Part shown: one piece after another, positions 52,042 through 63,198 of the stretch
Layout of the letters: each line of letters begins with the position of its first letter
Position numbering within the stretch: the stretch's first letter is position 1
Source of the DNA: Demequina maris
GTDB taxonomy: Bacteria; Actinomycetota; Actinomycetes; Actinomycetales; Demequinaceae
Direction: 5' to 3'
DNA length: 64,000 bases
Assembly: GCF_000971155.1 (NCBI RefSeq)
Contig: NZ_BBLX01000001.1
Span: 227,879-291,878, forward strand
Notes under the pieces: generated by a model
What the model was told of the DNA's origin: nothing
The model's database searches: none
The model's input: the letters and a program-made list of their open reading frames with translations, nothing else
Position numbers and translations under genes: made by a program

Positions 52042-52539
52042 TCAGGCCCGGCGGTCGTCGAAGCCGAGCGTGATGCCGCCGTGCGCCGACGTGCAGATGA
52101 GGACGAGTCCGTCGCGCTCGGCCGTGCCGGTCGCCAGCCCGGTCGCACGCTCGGGCCGCACGGACCCGGCCGCGGCGATGGCCTCGTCGACGATGGCGGG
52201 GTCGACCCCCAGCGTGTCCGCGAGGTGCGTCGCGAGAGCGACGAGCTCGGCGCGCGCGACCGCGCCGTCGGCATCGAGGAGCAGCAGGCCGTCCACGGTG
52301 TCGGCGACCCGGCCGCCCAGGTCGATGAAGTGCTCGACCTCGGCGATGTTCGCGTCGAACGCGCGATCCAGCGCGCTGCCCACCGCGGCTGCTGCCGGTG
52401 CCGCGGCCACTGCGGCCCCCGGCACCCCGACTGGGCCGCCGCCGGGGATCGCGCATGCCACCAGGGTCACCGCGAGCGCGACCGCCACCCCCAGCACGCT
52501 CCCGTTCCTCAGTCCTCCGCCGCCGTCCGTGCTGGCCAT
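52042..52539 (-). CDS. Small lipoprotein of unknown function
   Basis: The 165-residue protein has a signal sequence with lipobox LVAC (Cys at about residue 29), a short Ala/Pro/Gly spacer, and a helical domain (AFDANIAEVEHFIDLGGRVADTVDGLLLLDADG...) that could be a small ligand- or peptide-binding module. No family recognised. It lies 135 bases upstream of the SRPBCC gene on the same strand. Confidence 0.65.
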   Translation of the reverse strand: MASTDGGGGLRNGSVLGVAVALAVTLVACAIPGGGPVGVPGAAVAAAPAAAAVGSALDRAFDANIAEVEHFIDLGGRVADTVDGLLLLDADGAVARAELVALATHLADTLGVDPAIVDEAIAAAGSVRPERATGLATGTAERDGLVLICTSAHGGITLGFDDRRA

Positions 52540-52662
52540 GTCGTCCCGTCTCCCTCGTGCCCGCGCCGCCGGTCGGCGACGAGACCAGCCTGGCGAGCGC
52601 GGGTCCGCGCCGCATCGTCCACCCGCAGGCTTCGCGATGTACCGCGTCCGTCGTAGCCGGGC

Positions 52663-53247
52663 CTACGCGGGAGGCTCGGGCAGCGCGCACACGGCGCCCT
52701 CCGAGAAGCCCGCCGCGCCCAGGTCGAGCGCCACGCCGTAGCGGCCGCGCATGTTCTCGAGGGCGACCTGGTGGGTGAGCTCGAGGATCTGCCGCTCCGT
52801 GAACCTCTCGCGCAGGGCCGCGAACAGCTCGTCCGGCACCACCGCGGGGGTCCGCGTCATCCCGACCGCGAGGTCGATCACGAGCCGGTCGGTCTCGTCG
52901 AACAGGTCGCTGGTCTTATAACGCGGCAAGGCGAGCAGCTCGTCGTCGCTGAGCCCGCGGTTGCGGACGATCTGCGACCCGAGGTCGATGCAGTACGGGC
53001 AGGTGACCATCGTCGACGCCTTGAGGGTCGCGAGCGCCATGTACCGGTCGTCGACCGTCATGGGCCGCGCGGAGGCCTGCTCCATCCGCCCGTACGCGCG
53101 CAGGAGGCGCGGGGCGTGCGCGTACACCTCGAGGGGCTCGACGGCGCGCTCGGGGTTCCGCCCCGAGGCGGCCGCGAGCCCGCGCCGCGTGAAGAACATG
53201 ATCGCGCGCGTCCCGGGGCCGCCGCGCACCTTCGTCAGACGAACCAT
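52663..53247 (-). CDS. Carboxymuconolactone decarboxylase/AhpD-like protein
   Basis: The 194-residue all-helical protein has a redox CPYCIDLGSQIVRNRGL motif (C-x-x-C followed by the His/Gln-relay region of the AhpD family). AhpD-like proteins reduce peroxiredoxins; the CMD family also includes ring-opening decarboxylases. The CxxC favours a peroxidase-linked or disulfide-reductase role. Hydrophobic helices at the end (ILELTHQVALENMRGRYGVAL) match the CMD fold. Divergent from the berberine-bridge-type oxidase. Confidence 0.83.
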   Translation of the reverse strand: MVRLTKVRGGPGTRAIMFFTRRGLAAASGRNPERAVEPLEVYAHAPRLLRAYGRMEQASARPMTVDDRYMALATLKASTMVTCPYCIDLGSQIVRNRGLSDDELLALPRYKTSDLFDETDRLVIDLAVGMTRTPAVVPDELFAALRERFTERQILELTHQVALENMRGRYGVALDLGAAGFSEGAVCALPEPPA

Positions 53248-53364
53248 GGCTCCTCCGCACCCAGGCTACGTCGGACCCGACCGCCTTGCGGAGCCGCGGC
53301 ACCGGTGCTGGAATGGTCGGGACGCAGCGACGCCGGCGCACCGACCAGGGGGGACGGGAAGCGC

Positions 53365-53637
53365 ATGAGCAGCAACGAGCACGCCTTCGAGGTGCCGACG
53401 ATGGCGCCTGCGTCCGCGACCCGCCTCCCCCGCCCGCTCGAGCGGCACCGGCGCGCGAGGCGCGCCGCGCGTGCGGCCTCGACCGCCGCGCCCGAACCCC
53501 AGGCCGTCAGCGGCCGGATGCCGGCCTGGGCGCGCATCCCCGGAGACGAGGCCGGCACCCCACAGGAACGGTCCCCAGCATGGCCACCACCACCAGCAGC
53601 ACCCCCACCCCCTTCTCGGTCGACGCGGAGAGGCTGA
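53365..53637 (+). CDS. Possible small basic protein, overlapping the next gene
   Basis: An ATG 4 bases after GGGAAG opens 90 codons in a different frame from the following gene and overlaps its start by 58 bases. The product is Arg/Ala/Pro-rich with no recognised motif (RHRRARRAARAAST). The 332-base gap 53248-53579 otherwise holds only this frame and no clear promoter. It may be spurious in this GC range; it is listed because it is the only start with a plausible ribosome site in the gap. Confidence 0.25.
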   Translation: MSSNEHAFEVPTMAPASATRLPRPLERHRRARRAARAASTAAPEPQAVSGRMPAWARIPGDEAGTPQERSPAWPPPPAAPPPPSRSTRRG

Positions 53638-55004
53638 GCGAGCTCGGCGCGGTCTTCCGCGGTCCCCTCGTCACCCCCGGCGACCCCGGCTACGACGACC
53701 TTCGGCGGCTCGACAACGCCGCCATCGATCGCCGCCCCGCGCTGATCATCCGGTGCACCGGACCGGCCGACGTCATCGACGGCGTCAACCTCGCGCGCAC
53801 CACCGGCGCTCCCCTGGCGATCCGCTCCGGCGGCCACCACGTCGGCGGGCACGGCTCGGTCGACGACGGGATCGTGCTCGACCTGCGCGACATGAACGGC
53901 GTCTGGGTCGATCCCGCGAACCTCACCGTCCGCGTGCAGGGGGGCGCCACCTGGGGCCAGGTCGACCGCGAGACCCAGGTCTTCGGGCTCGCGGTGCCCG
54001 GCGGCATCGTGTCGTCGACCGGCGTGGGCGGCCTCACCCTCGGCGGCGGCGTCGGATGGCTGGTCCGTCGGTGGGGGCTCAGCTGCGACAGCCTGCTCTC
54101 GGCCCGGGTGGTCCTCGCCTCGGGCGAGCTCGTCACCGCGAGCGAGACCGAGAACGCGGACCTGTTCTGGGCCATCCGCGGCGGCGGCGGGAACTTCGGC
54201 GTCGCGGTCGAGCTGACGTTCCGGGCGCACCCGCTCGGGCCGGAGATCGCGGCGGCCTTCGTGCTCCATCCGCTCGCCGGCTCCGAGGACGTGCTGCGCG
54301 GCTGGCGGGACCTCGCCGTCGACGCCGACGAGACGGTGACCTCGCGCGCCATGCTGTGGGCGATGGCCGACGACGAGACCGTGCCGCCGCCGGCACGCGG
54401 CAAGGAGGTCCTCATCATCGGCGCCGTCTATGCGGGCGACGCCGCGGAGGGCCGGGAGGTGCTCGCCCCGTACCGCGCGCTCGGCGAGCCGCTCGTCGAC
54501 ATGAGCGAGCTCCTCACCGACTACCGGTTCCTCCAGTCGGCGTTCGACGGCGACGACACCCCGGTGCACTCGTACTGGAAGTCGCTCTACCTCGACCGCC
54601 TCACCGACGACGCCCTCGCCTTCATCTACGCGCGCGCGCTGGAGCGCCCGGACCCGAGCATCCTGGTACACATCCCCGCGATGGGCGGCGCGTGCGCGCG
54701 CACGGCCGCGGACGCCACCGCCTTCGGGGATCGGAGCGCGCCGTTCATGCTGAGCTTCGACGGCATGACGCAGGACCCCGCCAAGCTCGCCGAGGTGCGC
54801 GACTGGGTGCGCGCGAGCGTCGAGGCGGCGCGCGAGCTCGACGGCGCCGGCGGGACCTACCTCAACTTCGTCGGGGACGATGCGTCGGACCGTCAGGTGG
54901 TGCACGAGCAGTTCGGCGCGAACTACGGACGGCTGCGCGAGGTCAAGCGCCGCTACGACCCCGGCAACCTGTTCCGCGTCAACAACAACATCCCGCCGGC
55001 CTGA
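53580..55004 (+). CDS. FAD-binding oxidoreductase of the berberine-bridge (BBE/VAO) family
   Basis: The 474-residue flavoprotein has an N-terminal PP-loop-type FAD domain with RSGGHHVGGHG, where the first His is the usual covalent 8-alpha FAD attachment. GIVSSTGVGGLTLGGGVGWL lacks the Cys used for bicovalent attachment in many BBE enzymes. The C-terminal BBE segment ends YGRLREVKRRYDPGNLFRVNNNIPP, the standard family close. It oxidises an alcohol, sugar or similar substrate; which one is unknown. It is convergent with the usp gene, only 4 bases from its stop. Confidence 0.9.
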   Translation: MATTTSSTPTPFSVDAERLSELGAVFRGPLVTPGDPGYDDLRRLDNAAIDRRPALIIRCTGPADVIDGVNLARTTGAPLAIRSGGHHVGGHGSVDDGIVLDLRDMNGVWVDPANLTVRVQGGATWGQVDRETQVFGLAVPGGIVSSTGVGGLTLGGGVGWLVRRWGLSCDSLLSARVVLASGELVTASETENADLFWAIRGGGGNFGVAVELTFRAHPLGPEIAAAFVLHPLAGSEDVLRGWRDLAVDADETVTSRAMLWAMADDETVPPPARGKEVLIIGAVYAGDAAEGREVLAPYRALGEPLVDMSELLTDYRFLQSAFDGDDTPVHSYWKSLYLDRLTDDALAFIYARALERPDPSILVHIPAMGGACARTAADATAFGDRSAPFMLSFDGMTQDPAKLAEVRDWVRASVEAARELDGAGGTYLNFVGDDASDRQVVHEQFGANYGRLREVKRRYDPGNLFRVNNNIPPA

Positions 55005-55008
55005 GCGC

Positions 55009-55446
55009 TCAGACGGGCGGGACGAAGTCCGCGGGCACGACGAGCACGGGCACGCGCGCGAACTCGATCACGTGGAGGGTGTGCGAGCCGATGCCCGGCA
55101 GCACGTGGCCCGGCCGCTCCATGCGCCCGAGCACGATCATGCTCGCCCCGCACGCGGCGGCCTCCGCGAGGAGGCGGGACGCTATCCGCCCGTGATGGAG
55201 CACCGCCTCGGTGGCGACTCCCGCCTCCTCGGCGCGCCGGGTCACGTGCGCGAGCGCGGCCTCGCACGCGCGCTCGTGGCCGCGGATGAGGGCCTCCTCG
55301 GCGGCGAGCCCGTGCGCCGCGCCCTCGTGGTCGACGACGGCCACGAGCCGCAGGTTCGCGCCGGTGCGGCGCGCGTGCGCGATCGCGACGTCGGCTGCCG
55401 CGAACGATGCGGCGGAGTCGTTGATCCCGACGAGCACAGTGGTCAC
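55009..55446 (-). CDS. Universal stress protein, UspA family
   Basis: The 145-residue protein has VLVGINDSAASFAAADVAIAHARR and a C-terminal ATP-binding motif G-x2-G-x9-G-(S/T) approximated by LGRMERPGHVLPGIGSHTLHVIEFARVPVLVVP. GTG at 55446 overlaps the ATPase subunit D stop by four bases, so it is the tenth gene of the V-ATPase operon. Placing a stress protein in this operon suggests joint expression under energy limitation; this is inference. Confidence 0.88.
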   Translation of the reverse strand: MTTVLVGINDSAASFAAADVAIAHARRTGANLRLVAVVDHEGAAHGLAAEEALIRGHERACEAALAHVTRRAEEAGVATEAVLHHGRIASRLLAEAAACGASMIVLGRMERPGHVLPGIGSHTLHVIEFARVPVLVVPADFVPPV

Positions 55447-56072
55447 GGCGTCGCCCCTTCACGGGTCCCCCGCTGTCGCGCGGGACGCGCGCCGTCCGCG
55501 GCCCACCGCACGCGCAGGCTCTCCTCCCGCTCGAGCTCCTCGAGCGCGCCCTCGATGCGCTCGAGCTCGGCCTCGAGCGCGGGGATCCACCGGTGCTCGA
55601 TCGCGCGTCGCCGGGTCCGGGTCGCCACCAGCTCCGCGTGCATCGTGACCGCCGCGCGCCGCACCGCCGCATAGGCCACCGCCGCCTCGAGCGCGGCACC
55701 CATCGCACGGGACGCGTACGCGAGCGCCGAGCCGCCGCCGGCCGGTCGCGGCGGGGTGCCGTCGAGGCGCGCCTCGTTCGGGAACTCGATGCCCATGACC
55801 CGGCCGGGCTCCACGGTCACCCGGGGTGGACGAGCCGGCGCGGCCGCGTGCAGCGCGTGCCACCCGTCGAGGGCGGCGGCGCGTCGCGCCCAGCGGTCCG
55901 CCTCATGGGCCGCGTCCTCCCACTCCGCGCGGAGGTCGTCGGCGCGCAGCAGGAGGCGCTCGTGCTCGGCGGCGACGATGCGCTGCTTGCGCTCGAGCAG
56001 CCCGACCCCGTGCCGCGCGACCGCGAGGCGTCGGCGCACCCGTAGCCGGGCTGCCCGTCCGACGTCACCCAT
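55443..56072 (-). CDS. atpD: V/A-type ATPase subunit D (central stalk)
   Basis: The 209-residue, strongly helical protein is rich in Arg and Ala, with N-terminal and C-terminal coiled-coil helices (LLERKQRIVAAEHERLLLRADDL at the start; RRRAIEHRWIPALEAELERIEGALEELERE at the end). This is the layout of the rotor shaft subunit D that turns inside the A3B3 hexamer. It overlaps subunit B by 8 bases. Identification rests on position and helix pattern, since the sequence is divergent. Confidence 0.8.
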   Translation of the reverse strand: MGDVGRAARLRVRRRLAVARHGVGLLERKQRIVAAEHERLLLRADDLRAEWEDAAHEADRWARRAAALDGWHALHAAAPARPPRVTVEPGRVMGIEFPNEARLDGTPPRPAGGGSALAYASRAMGAALEAAVAYAAVRRAAVTMHAELVATRTRRRAIEHRWIPALEAELERIEGALEELEREESLRVRWAADGARPARQRGTREGATP

Positions 56073-57504
56073 GGGCCTCCTCCTCGTCGATCGGGAGGCG
56101 GCGCTCGAGCATGTCGGTCGGCACCATCGTGAGCTCCTGGCGCGGCAGGGTCGCCAGCGCGCGCCACGCGCGGTCCAGGGTGTCGTCGAGGGTGCGCGTC
56201 TCGTCGTCGCCCTGCTGCAGCAGACCCCTCTCGAGCGCGTCGCGGTAGGCGAGGTAGCGCCGGTCGGTCTCCCCGAGCGCCGATGCGCCGACGAGCTCCG
56301 CGAGGGCCGCGGACTGCCGCGCGCGGGCGAGCGCCGCGAGCACCTGTGCCGCCACGTCGAGATGGTCGTCCCGGGTGCGTCCGGGCCCCGCGCCGTGGCG
56401 CATGAGCCGAGACAGCGAGCCGAGCGTGTCGACCGGCGGGTACACCCCGCGCGCCGCGAGCTCCGGCGACAGCACGATCTGCCCCTCCGTGATGTAGCCG
56501 GTGAGGTCGGGGACGGGATGGGTGATGTCGCCGGCGGGCATCGTCAGCACGGGCACGACGGTGACCGAGCCGTCACGGCCCCGCACACGCCCGCACCGCT
56601 CGTACAGGCTCGCGAGGTCGCTGTAGAGGTAGCCGGGGTAGCCGCGCCGTGCGGGGATCTCGCGGCGCGCGGCCGAGACCTCGCGCACGGCCTCGGCGTA
56701 GTTCGTCATGTCGGAGACGACGACGAGCACGTCGGCGCCCTCCTCGAAGGCGAGGTGCTCGGCCACCGTGAGGGCGAGGCGGGGCGTGAGGATGCGCTCG
56801 ATCGCGGGATCGTCGGCGGCGTTGAGCAGGAGCACGAGCTCGCCGGTGGCGGTGCGCTCCTCCAGCCGGTCGCGCACGTATGCGATGTCCGCGTGCGTGA
56901 GGCCCAGCGCCGCGAAGACCACGCGGAACTGCTCCCCCGCGCAGGTCGCGTGCGCGGCGATCTGCGTCGCGAGCCGGAGGTGCGGCAGGCCCGCCACCGA
57001 GAAGATCGGCAGCTTCTGGCCGCGCACGAGCGTGGTGAGCGCGTCGATCACCGACACCCCCGTGACGACCGGCTCGTGCGGCGCTTCACGCTCGACCGGG
57101 TTGAGCGGCGATCCCGTCACCGGGGCGAGACGCCCGCCGGTGATGGGCGGGCCGCCGTCGAGGGGCGCGCCGCGGCCGTTGCACACGCGGCCCAGCCACC
57201 CGGGGCCCACCTCGATGCGCAGCGGCTGCCCCGCGAAGCGCACGTCGACCGCGCCGGGCGCGATCCCCGCGGTGCCCTCGAACACCTGGACCGTCGCCTC
57301 GTCGCCGTCGAGCTCGAGCACGAGCCCGTGACGCACCCCGTCGGCCGCCACCACGTCCGCCGACTCATCCCACCCCACACCGGCGGCGCCGCCGACGACC
57401 AGCAGCGGCCCACGCATGGCCCGTACGTCCCGATGCGCGACGCGGGTCCCGGCGAGCGTCACCGTCCACGTCCCGGTGTCGGTCGCGCGCGACCCGGCGG
57501 TCAT
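56065..57504 (-). CDS. atpB: V/A-type ATPase subunit B (non-catalytic)
   Basis: The 479-residue protein has a beta-barrel N-terminus, the RVCNGRGAPLDGGPP segment, GVSVIDALTTLVRGQKLPIFS (the degenerate P-loop region without GKT), VLVVVSDMTNYAEAVREVSAARREIPARRGYPGYLYSDLASLYERCGR, and ITHPVPDLTGYITEGQIVL. These match B subunits of V/A ATPases. ATG at 57504 overlaps the A stop by 4 bases. Together with A it forms the catalytic hexamer. Confidence 0.93.
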   Translation of the reverse strand: MTAGSRATDTGTWTVTLAGTRVAHRDVRAMRGPLLVVGGAAGVGWDESADVVAADGVRHGLVLELDGDEATVQVFEGTAGIAPGAVDVRFAGQPLRIEVGPGWLGRVCNGRGAPLDGGPPITGGRLAPVTGSPLNPVEREAPHEPVVTGVSVIDALTTLVRGQKLPIFSVAGLPHLRLATQIAAHATCAGEQFRVVFAALGLTHADIAYVRDRLEERTATGELVLLLNAADDPAIERILTPRLALTVAEHLAFEEGADVLVVVSDMTNYAEAVREVSAARREIPARRGYPGYLYSDLASLYERCGRVRGRDGSVTVVPVLTMPAGDITHPVPDLTGYITEGQIVLSPELAARGVYPPVDTLGSLSRLMRHGAGPGRTRDDHLDVAAQVLAALARARQSAALAELVGASALGETDRRYLAYRDALERGLLQQGDDETRTLDDTLDRAWRALATLPRQELTMVPTDMLERRLPIDEEEAHG

Positions 57505-59261
57505 CGCAGGCCCCCGATCGTGGCGAGCATCCGCTCGCGGATCGCGGCGACCCCGTCGGCGTCGTCGGGACCGACCGCCTGAGCGGCCCGCAGCACCGGC
57601 CCGACGTCGACCGCCTCGATGGCGGTGGCGGTGACGCCCCGCGCGACCCCGGCGTGGCACGCGTCGACGCAGGCGAGGACGAGGTCGAGCAGGGCCGCAC
57701 CCTTGCGGTCGGAGCACGTCGCGTCGTTCGTGCTGAGCGCGTTCTGCGCGAGCACCGCCTCGCGCAGGAGCCGCCCCCCGAGCACGATCACCCGCTCCCG
57801 GCCCGGGAGGGAGTTGACCCCGATGACCTCGGCGAGGGACGCGAGGCGGTCCGCCTCCGCCAGGATCTCCAGCGCGGTCGCGCGGCGGGCCGCCCACTCG
57901 GCGTCGCCCTGGACGGCCTGCCACCGGGCCAGGCCCTCAGCGTCGCGCGCGAACGACCCGCCCCAGTGCACCGCGGGATAGTGACGCGCGTACGCCAGGT
58001 CGCGGTCGAGGGTCCACATCGACCGGACGAAGCGCTGGGTGATGGTGGTCACGGGCTCGGAGAGGTCGCCGCCGGGAGGCGACACGGCGCCGACGACGGT
58101 GACGGACGCATCGTGCCCGCCGAGCGTCGTGACGCGGCCCGCACGCTCGTAGAACGCGGCGAGCTCCGACGCGAGGTCCGCGGGGAAGCCCTCCTCGGCG
58201 GGCAGCTCGCCCCGGCGGTTCGCAAACTCCCGCAGCGCCTCCGCCCAGCGCGACGTCGAGTCCGCGATCACCACCGCGTCGTACCCCATGTCGCGGTAGT
58301 ACTCGGCGATCCCGATTCCGGTGTAGATGCTCAGCTCGCGGGCCATCATCGGCATGTTCGACGTGTTGGCGACGACCACGGTGCGGTCCATGAGCCTGCC
58401 GCCGGTCCGCGCGTCGACCAGGCGAGCGAAGTCGTCGAGCACGTCGGCCATCTCGTTCCCCCGCTCGCCGCAGCCGACATAGACGATCACGTCGGCGTCG
58501 CACCACTTCGCGATCTGCTGCAGCAGCATGGTCTTCCCGGTGCCGAACCCGCCGGTCACCGCCGTCGCGGCACCGCGGGCGACCGGGAACAGCAGGTCGA
58601 GCACCCGCTGCCCGGTATGCAGCGGGGCCACGTCCGAGTGCCGCTCGCGCACCGGTCGCGGCCGCCGGAGCGGCCACCGCTCGGTGAGACGGACCTCGCG
58701 CCCGGCGACCGTCGCGACGTGATCGCGGGTGCCGAGCTCCCCCTCCTCGGCCAGCCAGGTGAGCGTGCCGCCGTGCCCCGCGGGCACCATGACCCGATGC
58801 TCGACGGCGCCCGCGCCCGGCACGGTGCCGAGCATCTCGCCCTCGCGGACCGTGTCCCCCACCCGCGCCGACGGGACGAACCTCCACCGGGCCTCGGCGC
58901 CCGCGTCCGCGGCCTCGACGGATCGCTCGGGTCCGAGCCACACGGGCGCGTCGGTGAGGGGGCGCATGAGGCCGTCGAACGCCCGTCCCAGAAGCCCCGG
59001 GCCGAACAGCCCGGTCAGGGGACGGCCGCTCGGCTGCGCCGGGTCCCCCACACGGAGGCCGCCCGTGTACTCGTATGCCTGCAGGGTTGCGCGATCGCCC
59101 TCGATCGCGACGACCTCGGCGCTGATGCGGCCCGCGCCCAGGTGCAGGATCTCCCCCATCGTGACGCCTGCAAGCCCGCCGGCCTCGACCAGCGGGCCGC
59201 TCACGCGGACCGTGCGGCCCTGACCGACGGGGGCGGACGTCGACCCGCTCACGACGTCCAC
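57501..59261 (-). CDS. atpA: V/A-type ATPase subunit A (catalytic)
   Basis: The 586-residue protein has Walker A GGFGTGKTMLLQQIAKWCDADVIVYVGCGERGNEM, the large A-subunit bulge domain before it (about residues 110-200), ADSTSRWAEALREFANRRGELPAEEGFPADLASELAAFYERAGR, and a GDLSEPVT segment. It hydrolyses or makes ATP in rotary catalysis. GTG at 59261 overlaps the end of subunit E by 13 bases. Direction (H+ or Na+ pumping versus ATP synthesis) cannot be decided from this gene. Confidence 0.96.
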   Translation of the reverse strand: MDVVSGSTSAPVGQGRTVRVSGPLVEAGGLAGVTMGEILHLGAGRISAEVVAIEGDRATLQAYEYTGGLRVGDPAQPSGRPLTGLFGPGLLGRAFDGLMRPLTDAPVWLGPERSVEAADAGAEARWRFVPSARVGDTVREGEMLGTVPGAGAVEHRVMVPAGHGGTLTWLAEEGELGTRDHVATVAGREVRLTERWPLRRPRPVRERHSDVAPLHTGQRVLDLLFPVARGAATAVTGGFGTGKTMLLQQIAKWCDADVIVYVGCGERGNEMADVLDDFARLVDARTGGRLMDRTVVVANTSNMPMMARELSIYTGIGIAEYYRDMGYDAVVIADSTSRWAEALREFANRRGELPAEEGFPADLASELAAFYERAGRVTTLGGHDASVTVVGAVSPPGGDLSEPVTTITQRFVRSMWTLDRDLAYARHYPAVHWGGSFARDAEGLARWQAVQGDAEWAARRATALEILAEADRLASLAEVIGVNSLPGRERVIVLGGRLLREAVLAQNALSTNDATCSDRKGAALLDLVLACVDACHAGVARGVTATAIEAVDVGPVLRAAQAVGPDDADGVAAIRERMLATIGGLR

Positions 59262-59769
59262 AGCGCCGCCACCTCGTCGCTCATCGAGTCGAGCGTCGCC
59301 CGCGCGAGCACCGGCAGCCGCAGGTCGAGCATGCGCGTGCCCGCGGTCGCGACGATGCCTCCCTCCGGGGCCTCCTCGACCACGGCCGCCGGGCCCAGCA
59401 CGGCCCGCGCGCGGTCCGCCAACGCGTCACGCAGCCCGGGGTACGCGGGATCGGCCCGCAGCGCGGAGGCGCGCTCGAGGATCCGGGCCTCGAGGCGCCG
59501 GCGCAGGTCCTCCCGACCGCGCAGCTCGCGCTCGTGCGCGGTGCGGCGGGCTCGTGCCGAGCGCAGCGCCGCGTCGGAGCGTGCCGCGGCGGTCCCGGCC
59601 TCGACCGCGCGCCTGACGATCGCCTCCGCCTCGCCGTGCGCGTCGTCGAGGAGCTGGCGGGCTCGGCTCTCCGCCTCCGCGTCCGCCTCCCGCGCCGCGG
59701 CCTCCGCTCGCGCGCGGATCGTCGCGCGCAGCGGCGCGAGCGACGCGTCCGCGCCCGGGGCGAGCGTGC

Positions 59770-59773
<4 letters not shown>
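59249..59773 (-). CDS. atpE: V/A-type ATPase subunit E (peripheral stalk)
   Basis: The 174-residue protein has a long Ala/Arg/Glu coiled-coil N-terminal half (IRARAEAAAREADAEAESRARQLLDDAHGEAEAIVRRAVEAG) and a small folded C-terminal part ending in VAALWTS. This is the E subunit plan, pairing with a G/H-type stalk. Identification is by position (before A) and coiled-coil plus domain layout. Confidence 0.78.
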
Positions 59774-61730
<1,957 letters not shown>

Positions 61731-61744
<14 letters not shown>

Positions 61745-62654
61745 CGAGCACCTCCGAGCCGGCCCGGCCGGACCCGACCGCGGCGACGGCGGCCTGGACC
61801 CGCCACGCATCCACGTCGAGCAGGGCGATCCCGGCCACGACAACCTCGGACCGCGCGGTGCCGGCGCGCAGCTGCGCGGCCGCCTCGGCCTCGATCAGGG
61901 CATGGTGGCGCGACTCGGCGCGCCACAGGTCGTGCGGCCCGTCGACGCCGTCCAGCACCGTCGCCACCCGTCCGGGCAGCGCCGCCGCGAGCGACCCGAG
62001 GTCGTCAGCACGCTCCCAGCCGCCTCCGAGCAGGGGGCGCAGCCGTCTGCGGAGGACGGCCGCGGGCACGGTCCGGCCGACGGCCACGATGCGGGCGGCG
62101 AGCAGGGCGGCGCCGCGGGCCGCCCACGTGCGGGCCGCCGGAGAGGCACTCGCCCGGCGCTCGAGCGACGCGGCGGCGAGGATGTCCGCGAGCTGCGCCT
62201 CGTCCTCGTCCGGCACCTCGCCCCACGCGCTGCGCGCCAGCAGCGATCGCAGCTCGTCCGGGCCCTCGGCACTGCTCAGGAGCGTCCAGGAGGTCTCCAT
62301 CGCACCGAGGTCGTACGGGCGTTCGCGGGCGCCGCCGCGGAGCTCCCGCATCCGCATGAGGATGTTGTCGCGCTCGAAGTCCGCGGCGGCCGCGCGCATC
62401 AGGCGGGTGCCGCCTGCGGGCGCCCATCCCGCGAGCACGCGCAGCTGCCACAGCAGCGTCTCGCGCGCCGCGCGCTGGAGTCCCTCGGGCGTCGACGGTC
62501 CCACGACCCGGGCACCGTAGCTCCAGGAGCGCATCAGCTCCGCCGCCTCGTCGAGCGTCGGCGCCGCCGCGAGCCGGGCGGCCCCCTGCGGCCCCGCGCG
62601 GCCCGCCGCCAGCGCGCGCACGCGCACCGCGGCGCCGACCCACGCGGCGCTCAC
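61731..62654 (-). CDS. atpC: V/A-type ATPase subunit C (rotor-ring adaptor)
   Basis: The 307-residue helical protein with the MRMRELRGGARERPYDLGAMETSWTLL segment fits the C (d) subunit that couples the central stalk to the K ring. It has three similar helical lobes with no membrane segment. GTG at 62654 overlaps the H gene stop (GTGA). Identification rests on this segment, size and position between H and I. Confidence 0.78.
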
Positions 62655-63082
62655 GAGGTCCCTCGCAACCCGGCGGCGAGCCGGTTGACCACCGCGTCGG
62701 CCGCCTCGTCGATCCGGGGCGAGCGCGAGGCGAGCAGGGCGTCCGCGCGCGCCTGCGCCTCCTCGAGCAGCCGCGCGTCCGCGGCCTCCGCCGCGTCCCG
62801 CACCGCCGCCGCGGCGACCGCCTCACGGCCCGGCGCCTCGGCGCGCGCCGCGGCGATGACCTCCGCACCCGCGGCACGTGCCCGTGCGACGCGCTCCTCG
62901 GCGCTCGCCTCACCGGATGCGGCGAGCGCGGCCGCGGCGGCGAGGTCCTCGTCGAGCGCGGCGAACACGGGAGCGAGCTCGAGCGCGATCCCCGTGCGTG
63001 CGGCGGCATGCGCGGCAGACTCAGCCGCGCCTCCCGGCGCCGTCGCCGGGCGGAAGCGGTCGAGGATCTCCTGCCAGCGCAT
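62651..63082 (-). CDS. Small coiled-coil subunit of the V/A-type ATPase (G/H-like stalk)
   Basis: The first gene of the operon encodes a 143-residue Ala/Glu/Arg-rich helical protein (LAASGEASAEERVARARAAGAEVIAAARAEA..., ARLLEEAQARADALLASRSP), as expected for the peripheral-stalk G/H subunit that pairs with E. GAGGAAGAGAG precedes the ATG. Upstream (63083-63198), TTGACC and TAGATT occur but are 23 bases apart, so the promoter is not clear. Confidence 0.68.
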   Translation of the reverse strand: MRWQEILDRFRPATAPGGAAESAAHAAARTGIALELAPVFAALDEDLAAAAALAASGEASAEERVARARAAGAEVIAAARAEAPGREAVAAAAVRDAAEAADARLLEEAQARADALLASRSPRIDEAADAVVNRLAAGLRGTS

Positions 63083-63198
63083 CTCTCTTCCTCGCGCGAG
63101 CGGCGACGCGGGCGTCCCGGTCGCCCATCTTCTTCGAATCTACCCCCGGCGCGCGGTCCCGCGAGGGTCAAGAGTCCTCGTACGGGCGCGCGAGCGCG

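Noticed and set aside
63125-63140. TTCGAATC resembling a tRNA T-loop
   Set aside because: No acceptor stem, anticodon arm or CCA-type end around it; no tRNA seen in the window.
63083-63198. TTGACC/TAGATT as the ATPase operon promoter
   Set aside because: Spacing is 23 bases, too long for a standard sigma-70 promoter.
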